Shown: positions 6,934 through 14,448 of the stretch, one piece after another
Layout of the letters: each line of letters begins with the position of its first letter
Numbering within the stretch: position 1 is the stretch's first letter
Assembly: GCA_040768925.1 (NCBI GenBank)
Contig: JAXGLZ010000002.1
Location: forward strand, 496,001-560,000
Reading direction: 5' to 3'
DNA from: CALNBC01 sp040768925
Lineage (GTDB): Bacteria > Bacillota > Clostridia > Christensenellales > CALWSW01
DNA: 64,000 bases
Notes under the pieces: model-generated
The model's database searches: none
The model's input: only the letters and a program-made list of their open reading frames with translations
What the model was told of the DNA's origin: nothing
Position numbers and translations under genes: made by a program

Positions 6934-8403
6934 TCAACACGCATCCGTGCCGCCGGCCGAACCCTTGCCCGATTCCCTTTGCGGCGCAACCTCTTTGACG
7001 CCGAGCATCGCGAAAAGCTCGGGCAGGCTGCTGATCTTCAGCTTTTTATAAAGCGAGGTGCAGTGGAACCCCACCGTTGCGTGACTGATCCTGAGCTTCA
7101 GGCCGATCTGCTTTCGGGAGCACCCCAAAAGCAGCAGGGCGCAGACCTCTCTTTCCCGCGGGGTAAGCCCGCAGCCGCCCAACCGGTCGGTTTGCGCGAT
7201 TTGGACGGAGATCGCGGTCATGTCCGGCTTGGAATAGTCTTCGGACCAGTCGGCGGCAAAAAGGTGCTTTTGAAACAGGGGGGAGAACAATACGTAAAGG
7301 ATGAAGCAGGCGGACGCGGCGGCAATGGAGATCGTGGGAATCAATTCGGGAAGATGCGCCTGCAGCAGCCCCATCGCCGCAAAAGCGGCGGTCAGGGTAG
7401 GCAGACAGGCGCAGCACATCAGCTTTTTGAACACGGCCAGACTGCCAAATTTTTTCATCACGCCGCCAAAGGTATAAAACGCCGCGGCATACCCGATGGT
7501 GCACAGCCCGCACAGGAAAGCCCCCGCGCGGTACGCCGGGGACCTGGGCGCGGTCTGCATCAGCGCGAAGGAGATGGTAAGCAGGATGAAATACAGGTTC
7601 CAGACGTTCCAGATGCTGCGCTTGAACACGAGCTGAACGACGGCGTATACCACGCCCCCGAGGGTGGCCCCGGCGCCGAAAAAGAGGATGGCGGCCCGGC
7701 CGCCGCGGGCGCAGAGCACTGAAATGAACGCGTCCATAAGGAAGAAGATCAGAAAAAGCGCAAAGGCGGGATACATGGTTTTATCCGGCTTTTGGGCGCT
7801 TTTCGCGAAGCTTTCGGCCAGCTCCTCCTCCCCGAACTGGGTGATGCAGATGATCGAGCCATAAAGGAACAGCGCGGGCAGCACCCGCCAATTGGAGCCT
7901 TGCGCGACCCCCGCGGCGTCCAGCAAAAGGCAGATCCCGTAATTGACGGCGACGACCAGGGCTCCGAAGAACCGCTCCGTGTTGTTGATCACCAGCATAT
8001 AGGCGTAAGTCGCGCAAAAAGTGCACCCGCCGAGGGCAAACCAGCAGACCGCCGCCCCGACGGACTGCGCCCCGCCCGCAGGCAGAACAAGCCAGACCGC
8101 GAAGGCGGTTCCCGCCATTGCGCAAAAAGCCCGGGAAAACCGGAAAAATCCCCCGGCAGGAACAAAGAAAAACAAAAATGCGCCGATCAAATAGGCGCAG
8201 TACAGGGTGACCTTCGGGTCCAGCCCCAGAAGGGGCGCGTTCCCCCTGAACAGGCTGCTCATCATGTTCGCGACCCCGAGGCACAGGGGCATGGCAAGGG
8301 TATATTGAAGCTTTTCCAAACGGATATTGCGCAGCTGCAGCACATCCCGCGTGTTCCACAGCCGGACCAGCGCGGCCGCCACAGTATGCAAAAAACGTTT
8401 CAT
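6934..8403 (-). CDS. Multi-pass membrane protein with C-terminal LuxR HTH
   Basis: A 489-residue protein. Residues 20 to about 390 consist of roughly 12 hydrophobic segments resembling an MFS-type permease core, and residues about 410-475 form a LuxR HTH (LTPREREVCALLLLG, a KQIGLKLRISHATVGFH helix, LYKKLKISSL). Membrane-embedded LuxR regulators with this architecture occur in gut Actinobacteria and some Clostridia and are thought to couple a membrane sensor to a cytosolic DNA-binding domain. The ligand is unknown. AAAGGA precedes the ATG. The promoter at 8621-8649 would give a leader of about 210 nt. The gene lies upstream of, and in the same direction as, the small LuxR and two lipoproteins. 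Confidence 0.85.
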   Translation of the reverse strand: MKRFLHTVAAALVRLWNTRDVLQLRNIRLEKLQYTLAMPLCLGVANMMSSLFRGNAPLLGLDPKVTLYCAYLIGAFLFFFVPAGGFFRFSRAFCAMAGTAFAVWLVLPAGGAQSVGAAVCWFALGGCTFCATYAYMLVINNTERFFGALVVAVNYGICLLLDAAGVAQGSNWRVLPALFLYGSIICITQFGEEELAESFAKSAQKPDKTMYPAFALFLIFFLMDAFISVLCARGGRAAILFFGAGATLGGVVYAVVQLVFKRSIWNVWNLYFILLTISFALMQTAPRSPAYRAGAFLCGLCTIGYAAAFYTFGGVMKKFGSLAVFKKLMCCACLPTLTAAFAAMGLLQAHLPELIPTISIAAASACFILYVLFSPLFQKHLFAADWSEDYSKPDMTAISVQIAQTDRLGGCGLTPREREVCALLLLGCSRKQIGLKLRISHATVGFHCTSLYKKLKISSLPELFAMLGVKEVAPQRESGKGSAGGTDAC

Positions 8404-8620
8404 GAGCGTATCCTTTCCCTTATTTCGCCCCGCATTTTGAGCCGGACGGCGGCCCGCTTTTCCGGTGATTTTAGCTTGTTTTTTAGTGTGATCCGATTCC
8501 TGCCCGCAACCGGGCCATGATTTGCCGTTTTATAGGATTTGCCGCTCTGATCCCCGTTCCGATTCGCTTGCAGTTTCTTTGCACCCGGTGTTCGGCGCGC
8601 GCCGTTCATCCGTTTTTTTC

Positions 8621-8649
8621 ATTATACTTGCTTGCTTGCGCGCGCGCAA
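8621..8649 (-). promoter_or_regulatory. Promoter candidate for the membrane LuxR gene
   Basis: Minus-strand TTGCGC (8644-8649), a 17-bp spacer and TATAAT (8621-8626). The -35 box lies inside the first copy of the 65-bp tandem repeat, so repeat number may affect this promoter. It is the only good promoter-like element in the 230 bp upstream of the gene. Confidence 0.5.
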
Positions 8650-8868
8650 CGCAAGAAGAAGCGTTCCTTGGCGAACATGGTTGAAACCGCGGCGGCCACT
8701 TGCTGGCTTGCGCGCGCAAGAAGAAGCGCTCCACGGCGAACATGGTTGAAACCGCGGCAGCTACTTGCTGGCTTGCGCGCGCAAGAAGAAGCGCTCCACG
8801 GCAAACATGGTTGAAACCGCTGCGGCCACTTGCTGGCTTGCGCGCGCAAGAAGAAGCGGCCGCAGCGC
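8636..8868. repeat. 65-bp tandem repeat, three copies plus a partial one
   Basis: The phrase AACATGGTTGAAACCGC recurs at 8674, 8739 and 8804, exactly 65 bp apart. Each unit begins with the 14-bp perfect palindrome CTTGCGCGCGCAAG followed by AAGAAGCG. The first unit carries a small insertion and the fourth is cut after the palindrome. The period is not a multiple of three and no start/ribosome-site combination is credible, so the open frames across it are not genes. Confidence 0.9.
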
Positions 8869-9095
8869 AAACCCGCGCGAAGATGCGCGCAGCGCGCCTG
8901 GGCGTTCCCGCGGAAAACTGCATGGTTGTGGCGCAAGCCCGCGCGAAGATGCGCGCAGCGCGAGCCGCAACCGGCAATGCCAGCACCGCGCCCAAAGGCG
9001 CAAACCCGCGCGAGGATGCGCGCAGCGCGAGCCGCAACCGGCAATGCCAGCACCGCGCCCAAAGGCGCAAACCCGCGCGAGGATGCGCGCAACGT
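8869..9095. repeat. 66/67-bp tandem repeat with CCGCGCGARGATGCGCGC core, four copies
   Basis: The core CCGCGCGA(A/G)GATGCGCGC recurs with its GA(A/G)G at 8879, 8945, 9012 and 9079, spaced 66, 67 and 67 bp. Copies two and three are almost identical over the full unit (AGCCGCAACCGGCAATGCC then AGCACCGCGCCCAAAGGCG). The core contains GCGCGC dyads. It follows the 65-bp array directly. Together they fill most of the 885-bp gap before sigG. Confidence 0.9.
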
Positions 9096-9230
9096 TAAGG
9101 GCCGCGAATGCCCCGGCGCAGCGGGTTTCATCCTTTTTTGCATGGGTTGTTCCTCCTGCATTGGTATTTTTAACAGGGGGAAACGGCCCCTTTTTTATGC
9201 TCGTTTTTTCCTTTTTCGGAACTTTTTTGA

Positions 9231-9260
9231 GCATAAAACCGGCCGGGCGTGGCAACGCTA
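9231..9260 (+). promoter_or_regulatory. SigF-type (forespore) promoter of sigG
   Basis: GCATA at 9231-9235, a 15-bp spacer, then GGCAACGCTA at 9251-9260. This matches the SigF/SigG consensus GYWTA-N15/16-GGNRANAMTW at all but one position. It lies 28 bp before the sigG start. In Bacillus, sigG is transcribed by SigF. Confidence 0.7.
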
Positions 9261-9288
9261 ATTCCATTGACAATTCCGGAGGTGCAAC

Positions 9289-10089
9289 ATGCAGCCAAAC
9301 AAGGTCGAGATCTGCGGCGTGGATACTTCCACCCTTCCGACACTGAAAAAAGAGCAGATGGAGGCGCTGATGAAGCGCGTCAAAGCCGGCGACAAAGCCG
9401 CCCGGGAAGAATTTGTTTTCGGCAATCTGCGGCTTGTGCTTTCGGTCATACAGCGGTTCCAGAACCGCGGAGAGCAGCTGGACGATATTTTCCAGGTCGG
9501 CTGCATCGGCCTGCTCAAGGCTGTGGACAATTTTGACCCCGAGAATTACAACGTGCGCTTTTCGACCTACGCCGTTCCGATGATCATGGGCGAGATCCGC
9601 AGGTATCTGCGGGACAACAACGCCGTCAGGGTCAGCCGTTCCTTGAGGGATACGGCGTACCGCGCCCTTCAGGCCAGAACCAATCTGATGAACACCGGCA
9701 TGCGGGAGCCGACCATGGCCGAGATCGCCAAGGCGCTCGGCATGGAGGAGGACGACGTTTCCTATGCCCTGGACGCGATCCAGGACCCCGTTTCGCTGTT
9801 TGAGCCGATCTTCCACGACGGCAGCGACGCCATCTACGTCATGGACCAGGTGAAGGACAGCACCGAATCGGAGGAAAAGTGGCTTTCGGGGATCGCCATC
9901 TCCGAAGGGCTGAACAAGCTGAACGACCGCGAACAGCGCATATTGCGCATGCGCTTTTTGGACGGCCGCACCCAGATGGAGGTGGCTAACGAAATAGGTC
10001 TTTCGCAGAGCGAAATGCAATTCTCCTTTCCCCGGGGCAGGGGAGGGGCAAAGCTTGTGTATTCGGCGGTGCTGCACGCCGTGCTTTGA
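9289..10089 (+). CDS. sigG: RNA polymerase forespore sigma factor SigG with aberrant C-terminus
   Basis: A 266-residue sigma-70 protein. The N-terminus NKVEICGVDTSTLP is diagnostic of SigG. Region 2 (GCIGLLKAVDNFDPENYNVRFSTYAVPMIMGEIRR-type, residues about 70-105) and region 3 are intact. Region 4.2 is intact up to NEIGLSQ (residue 240). After that the expected AQVSRLEK recognition helix and the last 20 or so residues are replaced by 26 unrelated residues beginning SEMQFSFPRGRGG. The switch falls at the small hairpin TTTCGC-AGA-GCGAAA (10001-10015). The lost C-terminus is not found downstream. The product should bind core polymerase but may fail to recognise -35 elements. A GGAGG site and a SigF-type promoter precede it. 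It may be a genuine disruption or an assembly artefact. Confidence 0.85.
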   Translation: MQPNKVEICGVDTSTLPTLKKEQMEALMKRVKAGDKAAREEFVFGNLRLVLSVIQRFQNRGEQLDDIFQVGCIGLLKAVDNFDPENYNVRFSTYAVPMIMGEIRRYLRDNNAVRVSRSLRDTAYRALQARTNLMNTGMREPTMAEIAKALGMEEDDVSYALDAIQDPVSLFEPIFHDGSDAIYVMDQVKDSTESEEKWLSGIAISEGLNKLNDREQRILRMRFLDGRTQMEVANEIGLSQSEMQFSFPRGRGGAKLVYSAVLHAVL

Positions 10090-10165
10090 GGGCGTCCCCA
10101 ACCGGCCGTATTCATGCTTGAAGCCGCCCTTCCCGCCGGCAAAACCCGCCTGCGGCGCAAACCAA
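10009..10165. other. Unrelated insert-like segment replacing the sigG 3-prime end
   Basis: From the codon after SigG residue 240 to just before the terminator at 10168, the sequence shows no similarity to sigG. It starts inside a perfect 6-bp-arm hairpin and contains runs such as CTTTCCCCGGGGCAGGGGAGG. No ORF, transposase or target-site duplication is visible. It may be a short non-autonomous element or deletion scar. Confidence 0.5.
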
Positions 10166-10167
10166 AC

Positions 10168-10194
10168 AAAACCGCGGAAACATCCGCGGTTTTG
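10168..10194 (+). terminator. Terminator after sigG
   Basis: AAACCGCGGA-AACA-TCCGCGGTTT with a following T run forms a strong hairpin 80 bp after the sigG stop and before the Lrp promoter. Confidence 0.8.
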
Positions 10195-10217
10195 TGCGTG
10201 TCGCATCAAGACATGAT

Positions 10218-10247
10218 TTGACTTTGGCACATAATTGGTGCTACAAT
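10218..10247 (+). promoter_or_regulatory. Promoter of the Lrp-aminotransferase operon
   Basis: TTGACT (10218-10223), an 18-bp spacer and TACAAT (10242-10247) preceded by TGC, an extended -10. It lies about 50 bp before the Lrp-family start. Confidence 0.7.
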
Positions 10248-10297
10248 TGACGAATCGCGCAACCCGCGCGAATGATTTCAATAAGGAGGTCTTCTTT

Positions 10298-10795
10298 ATG
10301 GAACGCAGCTTCGCAATGGAAATCCTCGACATACTGGCGCAGGACGCCCGTACCTCTGCGGCAATCATAGCACAGATGCTCAACTCGAGCGAGGAGGCCG
10401 TTAAAGCAGAAATCAAGCGTATGGAAGACGAGAAGATCCTCCTGCGCTACAGCACCATCATCGACGAGGAAAAAACCGAGTCCGAATCCACCATCCATGC
10501 CCTGATCGAGGTCAAGGTCACCCCCCAGTACCGCCAGGGCTACGACGCCATCGCGGAACAGATTTCCCGGTATCCGGAAGTCCGGGCGTGTTATCTCATG
10601 AGCGGCTCCTACGACTTTATGGTCCTGGTGGACGGGCCGAACCTGAGGAACGTTTCCCAGTTCGTCACCGAAAAGCTTTCCGTCCTGAACGGCGTCGTCA
10701 GCACCGGCACCCACTTTGTGCTGCGCAAGTACAAGGATAACCACGTCATCATGCCCAGCAGCAGGGACGATTACAGGCAGGTGGTCACGCCGTGA
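10298..10795 (+). CDS. Lrp/AsnC-family transcriptional regulator
   Basis: A 165-residue protein: an N-terminal winged HTH (EILDILAQDARTSAAIIAQML, residues about 5-60) and a C-terminal RAM/ACT-like effector domain (ALIEVKVTP..., YLMSGSYDFMVLVDG..., to about residue 145). Family members sense amino acids and bind DNA as octamers or dimers. AAGGAGGT lies 7 nt before the ATG at 10298; a longer in-frame ORF upstream lacks homology. The GTG start of the aminotransferase overlaps its stop, so the regulator probably controls this transamination step and itself. The effector is not predictable from sequence. Confidence 0.9.
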   Translation: MERSFAMEILDILAQDARTSAAIIAQMLNSSEEAVKAEIKRMEDEKILLRYSTIIDEEKTESESTIHALIEVKVTPQYRQGYDAIAEQISRYPEVRACYLMSGSYDFMVLVDGPNLRNVSQFVTEKLSVLNGVVSTGTHFVLRKYKDNHVIMPSSRDDYRQVVTP

Positions 10796-11967
10796 ATTAC
10801 GACCGCATCATCAATCCGACCGTAGCCGATATTCCCCCTTCCGGGATCCGCCGCTTCTTCGACATCGCCGCCGAAATGAAGGATTGCATCAGCCTCGGCG
10901 TCGGCGAGCCGGATTTCGTCACCCCTTGGAATATCCGCGAATCCGGCATCAAATCCTTAAAAGACGGCGTCACCTGCTACACCTCCAATTCCGGCCTGCT
11001 CGAGCTGCGCAAGCTTTGCTGCCGGTATTACGGGGAGCGCTTCGGCGTCGATTATTCCCACGACCAGTGCATCATGACCGTGGGCGCCAGCGAGGGGATC
11101 GACCTTGCCATGCGCGTGCTGATCACCCCGGGCGACGAGGTTCTGGTCCCCGAGCCTTCCTATGTTTCGTATATGCCCTGCGTGCGCCTTTCCGGCGGCG
11201 TCGCCGTTCCCCTGCGCGCCACCGACGAAAACGGGTTCAAGCTGACGGCCGAGGTGGTCAAGGCCGCCATCACGCCCCGCACAAAGGCGCTCATCCTTCC
11301 CTTCCCGAACAACCCCACCGGCGGCATCATGAACCGGGAAGAGCTTGCCGAAATGTCCAAAGCCCTCGAGGGAACGGACGTCATCGTCGTTTCGGACGAG
11401 ATTTACGCCGAGCTGACCTACAGCGGGATCCACTGCGCCTTTGCTTCCATTCCGGGCATGTATGAGCGCACGATCACCATCAACGGCTTCTCGAAGGCCT
11501 TTGCCATGACCGGCTGGCGCCTGGGCTATGTGATGGCCCCGGAGCCCCTGCTCAAGCAGATGCTCAAGATCCACCAATTCACGATGCTCTGCGCCTCGAC
11601 CACCAGCCAGATGGCCGCGGTGGAAGCGCTGAACCACGGGTTTGACACGAATTTTGCGGACGTTCGGGCCATGCGCCGGGAATACAACCGCAGAAGAAAC
11701 TTCGTCGTCCGCCAGTTCAACGACATGGGATTGAACTGCTTCGAGCCCCTGGGCGCTTTTTACGCCTTCCCGAGCATCGCAAAAACCGGGCTGGATTCCG
11801 AAACCTTCTGCACCCGGCTGCTGATGGAAAAAAGAGTGGCCGTCGTTCCCGGCACCGCTTTCGGCGCTTCGGGCGAGGGCTTCGTCCGCTCCACTTACGC
11901 CACTTCGATGGACAACCTGATCGAGGCCTGCAAGCGGATCCGAGAATTCGTGGATTCCCTGGCTTGA
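10792..11967 (+). CDS. Class I/II PLP-dependent aminotransferase
   Basis: A 391-residue fold-type I aminotransferase. Motifs include GVGEPDFVTP near residue 36, FPNNPTGGIM near 165, VVSDEIYAELTY near 198 with the PLP-contacting Asp and Tyr, and SKAFAMTGWRLGY near 233 with the Schiff-base Lys. It belongs to the aspartate/aromatic aminotransferase-like group. Exact substrates cannot be read from sequence; aromatic or branched-chain amino acids are candidates. GTG at 10792 overlaps the regulator stop (GTGA), and a strong terminator follows at 12001. It may supply the final step for tyrosine/phenylalanine, but the aro operon lies 6 kb away and is separately regulated. Confidence 0.9.
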   Translation: MNYDRIINPTVADIPPSGIRRFFDIAAEMKDCISLGVGEPDFVTPWNIRESGIKSLKDGVTCYTSNSGLLELRKLCCRYYGERFGVDYSHDQCIMTVGASEGIDLAMRVLITPGDEVLVPEPSYVSYMPCVRLSGGVAVPLRATDENGFKLTAEVVKAAITPRTKALILPFPNNPTGGIMNREELAEMSKALEGTDVIVVSDEIYAELTYSGIHCAFASIPGMYERTITINGFSKAFAMTGWRLGYVMAPEPLLKQMLKIHQFTMLCASTTSQMAAVEALNHGFDTNFADVRAMRREYNRRRNFVVRQFNDMGLNCFEPLGAFYAFPSIAKTGLDSETFCTRLLMEKRVAVVPGTAFGASGEGFVRSTYATSMDNLIEACKRIREFVDSLA

Positions 11968-12000
11968 ATGCCTTTTCGCTCTTAGCGAATCGCAAAACGG

Positions 12001-12038
12001 AACGCCCCGCGGCTTTGCCCGGGGCGTTCTGTTTTTTT
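12001..12038 (+). terminator. Terminator of the Lrp-aminotransferase operon
   Basis: AACGCCCCG pairs with CGGGGCGTT across a 10-nt loop and is followed by CTGTTTTTTT. Confidence 0.9.
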
Positions 12039-12099
12039 GGGAACGGCGCGCCCCGCCGGGCCGCCCGTCTGCACGCAAGCGGAAGCCCTGGACCCTTCT

Positions 12100-12172
12100 T
12101 GGCAGGGCTTGCGCAAAGCGGAAAATCCATCGGCGAAGCGGCCCGCGGTTCGCTTTGACGCTTTCGCCAAAA
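12100..12172. repeat. Partial copy of the dispersed GCCGGCGAAGCGG element
   Basis: The segment AATCCATCGGCGAAGCGGCC followed by CGCGGTTCGCTTTGACGC matches the distal end of the dispersed intergenic element seen in full near 52.8 and 62.7 kb (AACCAGCCGGCGAAGCGGCC, then CGCTTTGACGCC). Only this end is recognisable here. Confidence 0.55.
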
Positions 12173-12173
12173 A

Positions 12174-12204
12174 GCAAAAACGGGCGTTCTGCAGCCCGTT
12201 TTTT
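12174..12204 (-). terminator. Terminator after rpsO
   Basis: On the minus strand AACGGGC-TGCAGAAC-GCCCGTT is followed by TTTG and further T residues, 20 bp after the rpsO stop. Confidence 0.85.
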
Positions 12205-12223
12205 GCCAAAATCTGGAACGAGT

Positions 12224-12478
12224 TTACTTGCGCAGGCCCAACTCGGCCATAAGGGCGCGGTAACGCTCGATGTCTTTATCCTTGAGGTAAGTCAGAAGAC
12301 CGCGGCGCTGGCCGACCATCTTGAGAAGGCCGCGGCGGGAATGGTGGTCCTTCTTGTGTTCCTTCAGGTGCTCGTTAAGGTGGTTGATGCGGTAGGTCAA
12401 CAGCGCGACCTGCACCTCGGGAGAACCGGTGTCCCCCTCGTGGGTTGCGAATTTGGCGATGATCTCGGACTTGTTCAT
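12224..12478 (-). CDS. rpsO: 30S ribosomal protein S15
   Basis: An 84-residue protein of normal length with the S15 features: EIIAKFATHEGDTGSPEVQVALLT at the N-terminus and a DHHSRRGLLKMVGQRRGLLTYL segment that contacts 16S rRNA. It is needed for assembly of the 30S central domain. AAGGAGG precedes the ATG at 12476-12478. A separate promoter gives it a leader of roughly 110 nt, the usual place for S15 autoregulation. It is the last gene of the nusA-infB-truB-ribF block, as in Bacillus. Confidence 0.96.
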   Translation of the reverse strand: MNKSEIIAKFATHEGDTGSPEVQVALLTYRINHLNEHLKEHKKDHHSRRGLLKMVGQRRGLLTYLKDKDIERYRALMAELGLRK

Positions 12479-12593
12479 GATAAAGTTCCTCCTTGATGAT
12501 GAATGTCCGCATGCTGCGTATGGCGTCGGAGCGTCGCGAAACGAAGCGATGGGATGGGATGGTTGCATGGGCGATTGAATCTCCAGCCTGGTT

Positions 12594-12622
12594 ATCATAC
12601 CACAGCGAAACCCGTTTGTAAA
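12594..12622 (-). promoter_or_regulatory. Promoter of rpsO
   Basis: Minus-strand TTTACA (12617-12622), a 17-bp spacer and TATGAT (12594-12599), located between ribF and rpsO. The resulting leader (about 110 nt) could hold an S15-responsive structure. Confidence 0.65.
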
Positions 12623-12633
12623 CGGCAGACAGG

Positions 12634-13536
12634 CTATTTTGCCCGATAAGCCGCAAGGGCTTTTTTGGCGCTGTCAAGATCCCGGCCGATCTGCTCCGCC
12701 AGGGCTTCCCTGCTGGGGAAGCGGCATTCCGGGCGGATAAACCCGATGATCTTCACGGTCATTCTGCGGCCGTAAAGCTCTTCCCCGGAATGGTTGATGA
12801 GGTGCGACTCAACGGTGACCACCGGGTCTTCGCTCTTGTCTACGGTGGGGCGGACGCCGATGTTGATGACGGCGTCCCTGCTCACCCCGTCGAATTCCGT
12901 GATTGCGGCATATACCCCAAAGGGGGGCAGGATCTTCCCTGTTGGCAGGATGTTTGCCGTGGGATAGCCCAGCTTATGCCCGATATGCTTCCTGGGCTGC
13001 ACGATCCCCGTGTAAAAAAACGGGGCGGCGAGCATTTCGTTCGCGCAGGCGATGTCTCCCCGCAGGATGGACTGCCGGATCCGGGTGCTGGAAACCGGCT
13101 TGTTCTTAAAGATCACCGGTTCGAGTATGCTGACGGAAAAACCGCGGCGCCCGCCCTCTTTCATCAGGAATTCGGCGTTCCCCGCCCGGCCTTTGCCAAA
13201 GCAGTAGTTGAAGCCGGCCACCACGCCCTTGAGGTCGAATTTTTCCCTCAGGGCGGCGAGAAAATCCTCGGGTTCGGTCCGGGCGGTTTCCATGGTAAAA
13301 GGCACCATGTCCACGGCGAGCCCCAGGGATTCGATCAGTTCTTTTTTTTCCTCAGGAAGGGTCAGAACCGGCGGCGGGTTCCGAAAAAGGGATTGGGGAT
13401 TGTTTGAAAAAGTGTGCGCCACGGGAAGGGCGTTCCGTTCGCCGGCCATCCGCCTGGCTTCAAAAAACAGCTTTCTGTGGCCCATATGGACGCCGTCGAA
13501 CATGCCCAGGGCCACCACGGCGCTAATCTTTTGCAT
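12634..13536 (-). CDS. ribF: Bifunctional riboflavin kinase / FMN adenylyltransferase
   Basis: A 300-residue protein. The N-terminal half is the FAD synthetase (nucleotidyltransferase) domain with ALGMFDGVHMGHRKL near residue 10 and STRIRQSILRGD near 155. The C-terminal half is the flavokinase domain with GYPTANI near 190 and INIGVRPTVD near 225. It converts riboflavin to FMN and FAD in the cytoplasm. The ATG at 13534-13536 was chosen because homology begins there; upstream in-frame sequence overlaps truB. It follows truB by 17 bp, the common Firmicute pairing. Confidence 0.95.
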   Translation of the reverse strand: MQKISAVVALGMFDGVHMGHRKLFFEARRMAGERNALPVAHTFSNNPQSLFRNPPPVLTLPEEKKELIESLGLAVDMVPFTMETARTEPEDFLAALREKFDLKGVVAGFNYCFGKGRAGNAEFLMKEGGRRGFSVSILEPVIFKNKPVSSTRIRQSILRGDIACANEMLAAPFFYTGIVQPRKHIGHKLGYPTANILPTGKILPPFGVYAAITEFDGVSRDAVINIGVRPTVDKSEDPVVTVESHLINHSGEELYGRRMTVKIIGFIRPECRFPSREALAEQIGRDLDSAKKALAAYRAK

Positions 13537-13553
13537 CTTTCTCGCATCCTCCG

Positions 13554-14447
13554 TCAATCTTGGTATAACATCGTTTTGAGGCGCAGGGCGCTGCCGTCGT
13601 ATTCCCCGAGGCCGAAGAACTTTCCGGCGCAATAAACGCGAAGCGGGATGCCTTTTTGCGTTTCGCCGATCAGCATGCTTTGGGGCGCGGGGTTGCCGTT
13701 TTTCAGCTTTTTGAACCACGCCTCTTCGATTTCCGCCTTTTTCAGAAAATCCACGGCTTCGTCCATGGGAACAAGCAGCGTCTGCGCGCTGTCTGACGCC
13801 GCAAGCTCCGCCAGTTCCGCGACGGTGACCGCGTCTTCGATGCTGAACCTTCCCGAGCGGGTCCTGAGCAGGAAGGACATGTGCGCCGGGGCAAAAAGAG
13901 CCTTGCCGATATCCTCGCACAGGGTGCGGATATACGTCCCCTTGGAGCAGCGGATATCGATCAAAAAGCTCTGGGGGCCGGTTTGGCCGATCAGCTCCAA
14001 AGCGGCGATGTTCACCCTTCTTTCCCTGCCGGAAAGATCGGCGGTTTCGCCCCTTCTGGCCAGCTCATAGAGCTTTTTGCCGTTTTGCTTTATGGCGGAA
14101 TACATCGGCGGGCGCTGCGTCTGCTCGCCCCGAAACAGGGGCAGCGCGCCCGAAAGCTGTTCTTTTGTGATGTTCGTGCCGGTTTTTTCGGTGATGGTTC
14201 CGTAAGAATCCAGGGTGTCCGTCGAAATGCCGAAGGTGATCTCCGCCCGGTATTCCTTTTCCTTTTCCATCAGGTAATCAAAAAGCCTGGTCGCTTTCCC
14301 GACGCAGACGGGCAGCACCCCGGCCGCGCCGGGGTCCAGCGTTCCCGCGTGGCCCACGCTTTTTTCATGAAGCAGCCGCCTGACGTCGACGACCGCATTA
14401 CTGCTCGTCATGCCCGGCGGCTTAAGCAGGTTCAATACTCCGTCCAA
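13554..14447 (-). CDS. truB: tRNA pseudouridine(55) synthase
   Basis: A 297-residue TruB that makes the T-loop pseudouridine in tRNAs. The N-terminus GVLNLLKPPGMTSSNAV and the catalytic motif VGHAGTLDPGAAGVLPV with its Asp (near residue 38) are present, as is the KGTYIRTLCEDIG segment near 170. A C-terminal PUA-like extension ends the protein. It starts 1 nt after nrnA and is followed by ribF within the infB operon. Confidence 0.96.
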   Translation of the reverse strand: MDGVLNLLKPPGMTSSNAVVDVRRLLHEKSVGHAGTLDPGAAGVLPVCVGKATRLFDYLMEKEKEYRAEITFGISTDTLDSYGTITEKTGTNITKEQLSGALPLFRGEQTQRPPMYSAIKQNGKKLYELARRGETADLSGRERRVNIAALELIGQTGPQSFLIDIRCSKGTYIRTLCEDIGKALFAPAHMSFLLRTRSGRFSIEDAVTVAELAELAASDSAQTLLVPMDEAVDFLKKAEIEEAWFKKLKNGNPAPQSMLIGETQKGIPLRVYCAGKFFGLGEYDGSALRLKTMLYQD

Positions 14448-14448
14448 G

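Noticed and set aside
8636..9095. Possible CRISPR array
   Set aside because: The units repeat along their whole length with no unique spacers, and no cas genes are present.
8761..10416. 551-codon minus-strand ORF opposite sigG and the 67-bp repeats
   Set aside because: It runs antisense across sigG, a terminator and the Lrp gene; the Ala/Arg-rich repeats arise from the tandem DNA repeats.
12634..13920. Long (428-codon) version of ribF
   Set aside because: Family homology starts at the internal ATG at 13534-13536; the extension overlaps truB in another frame.
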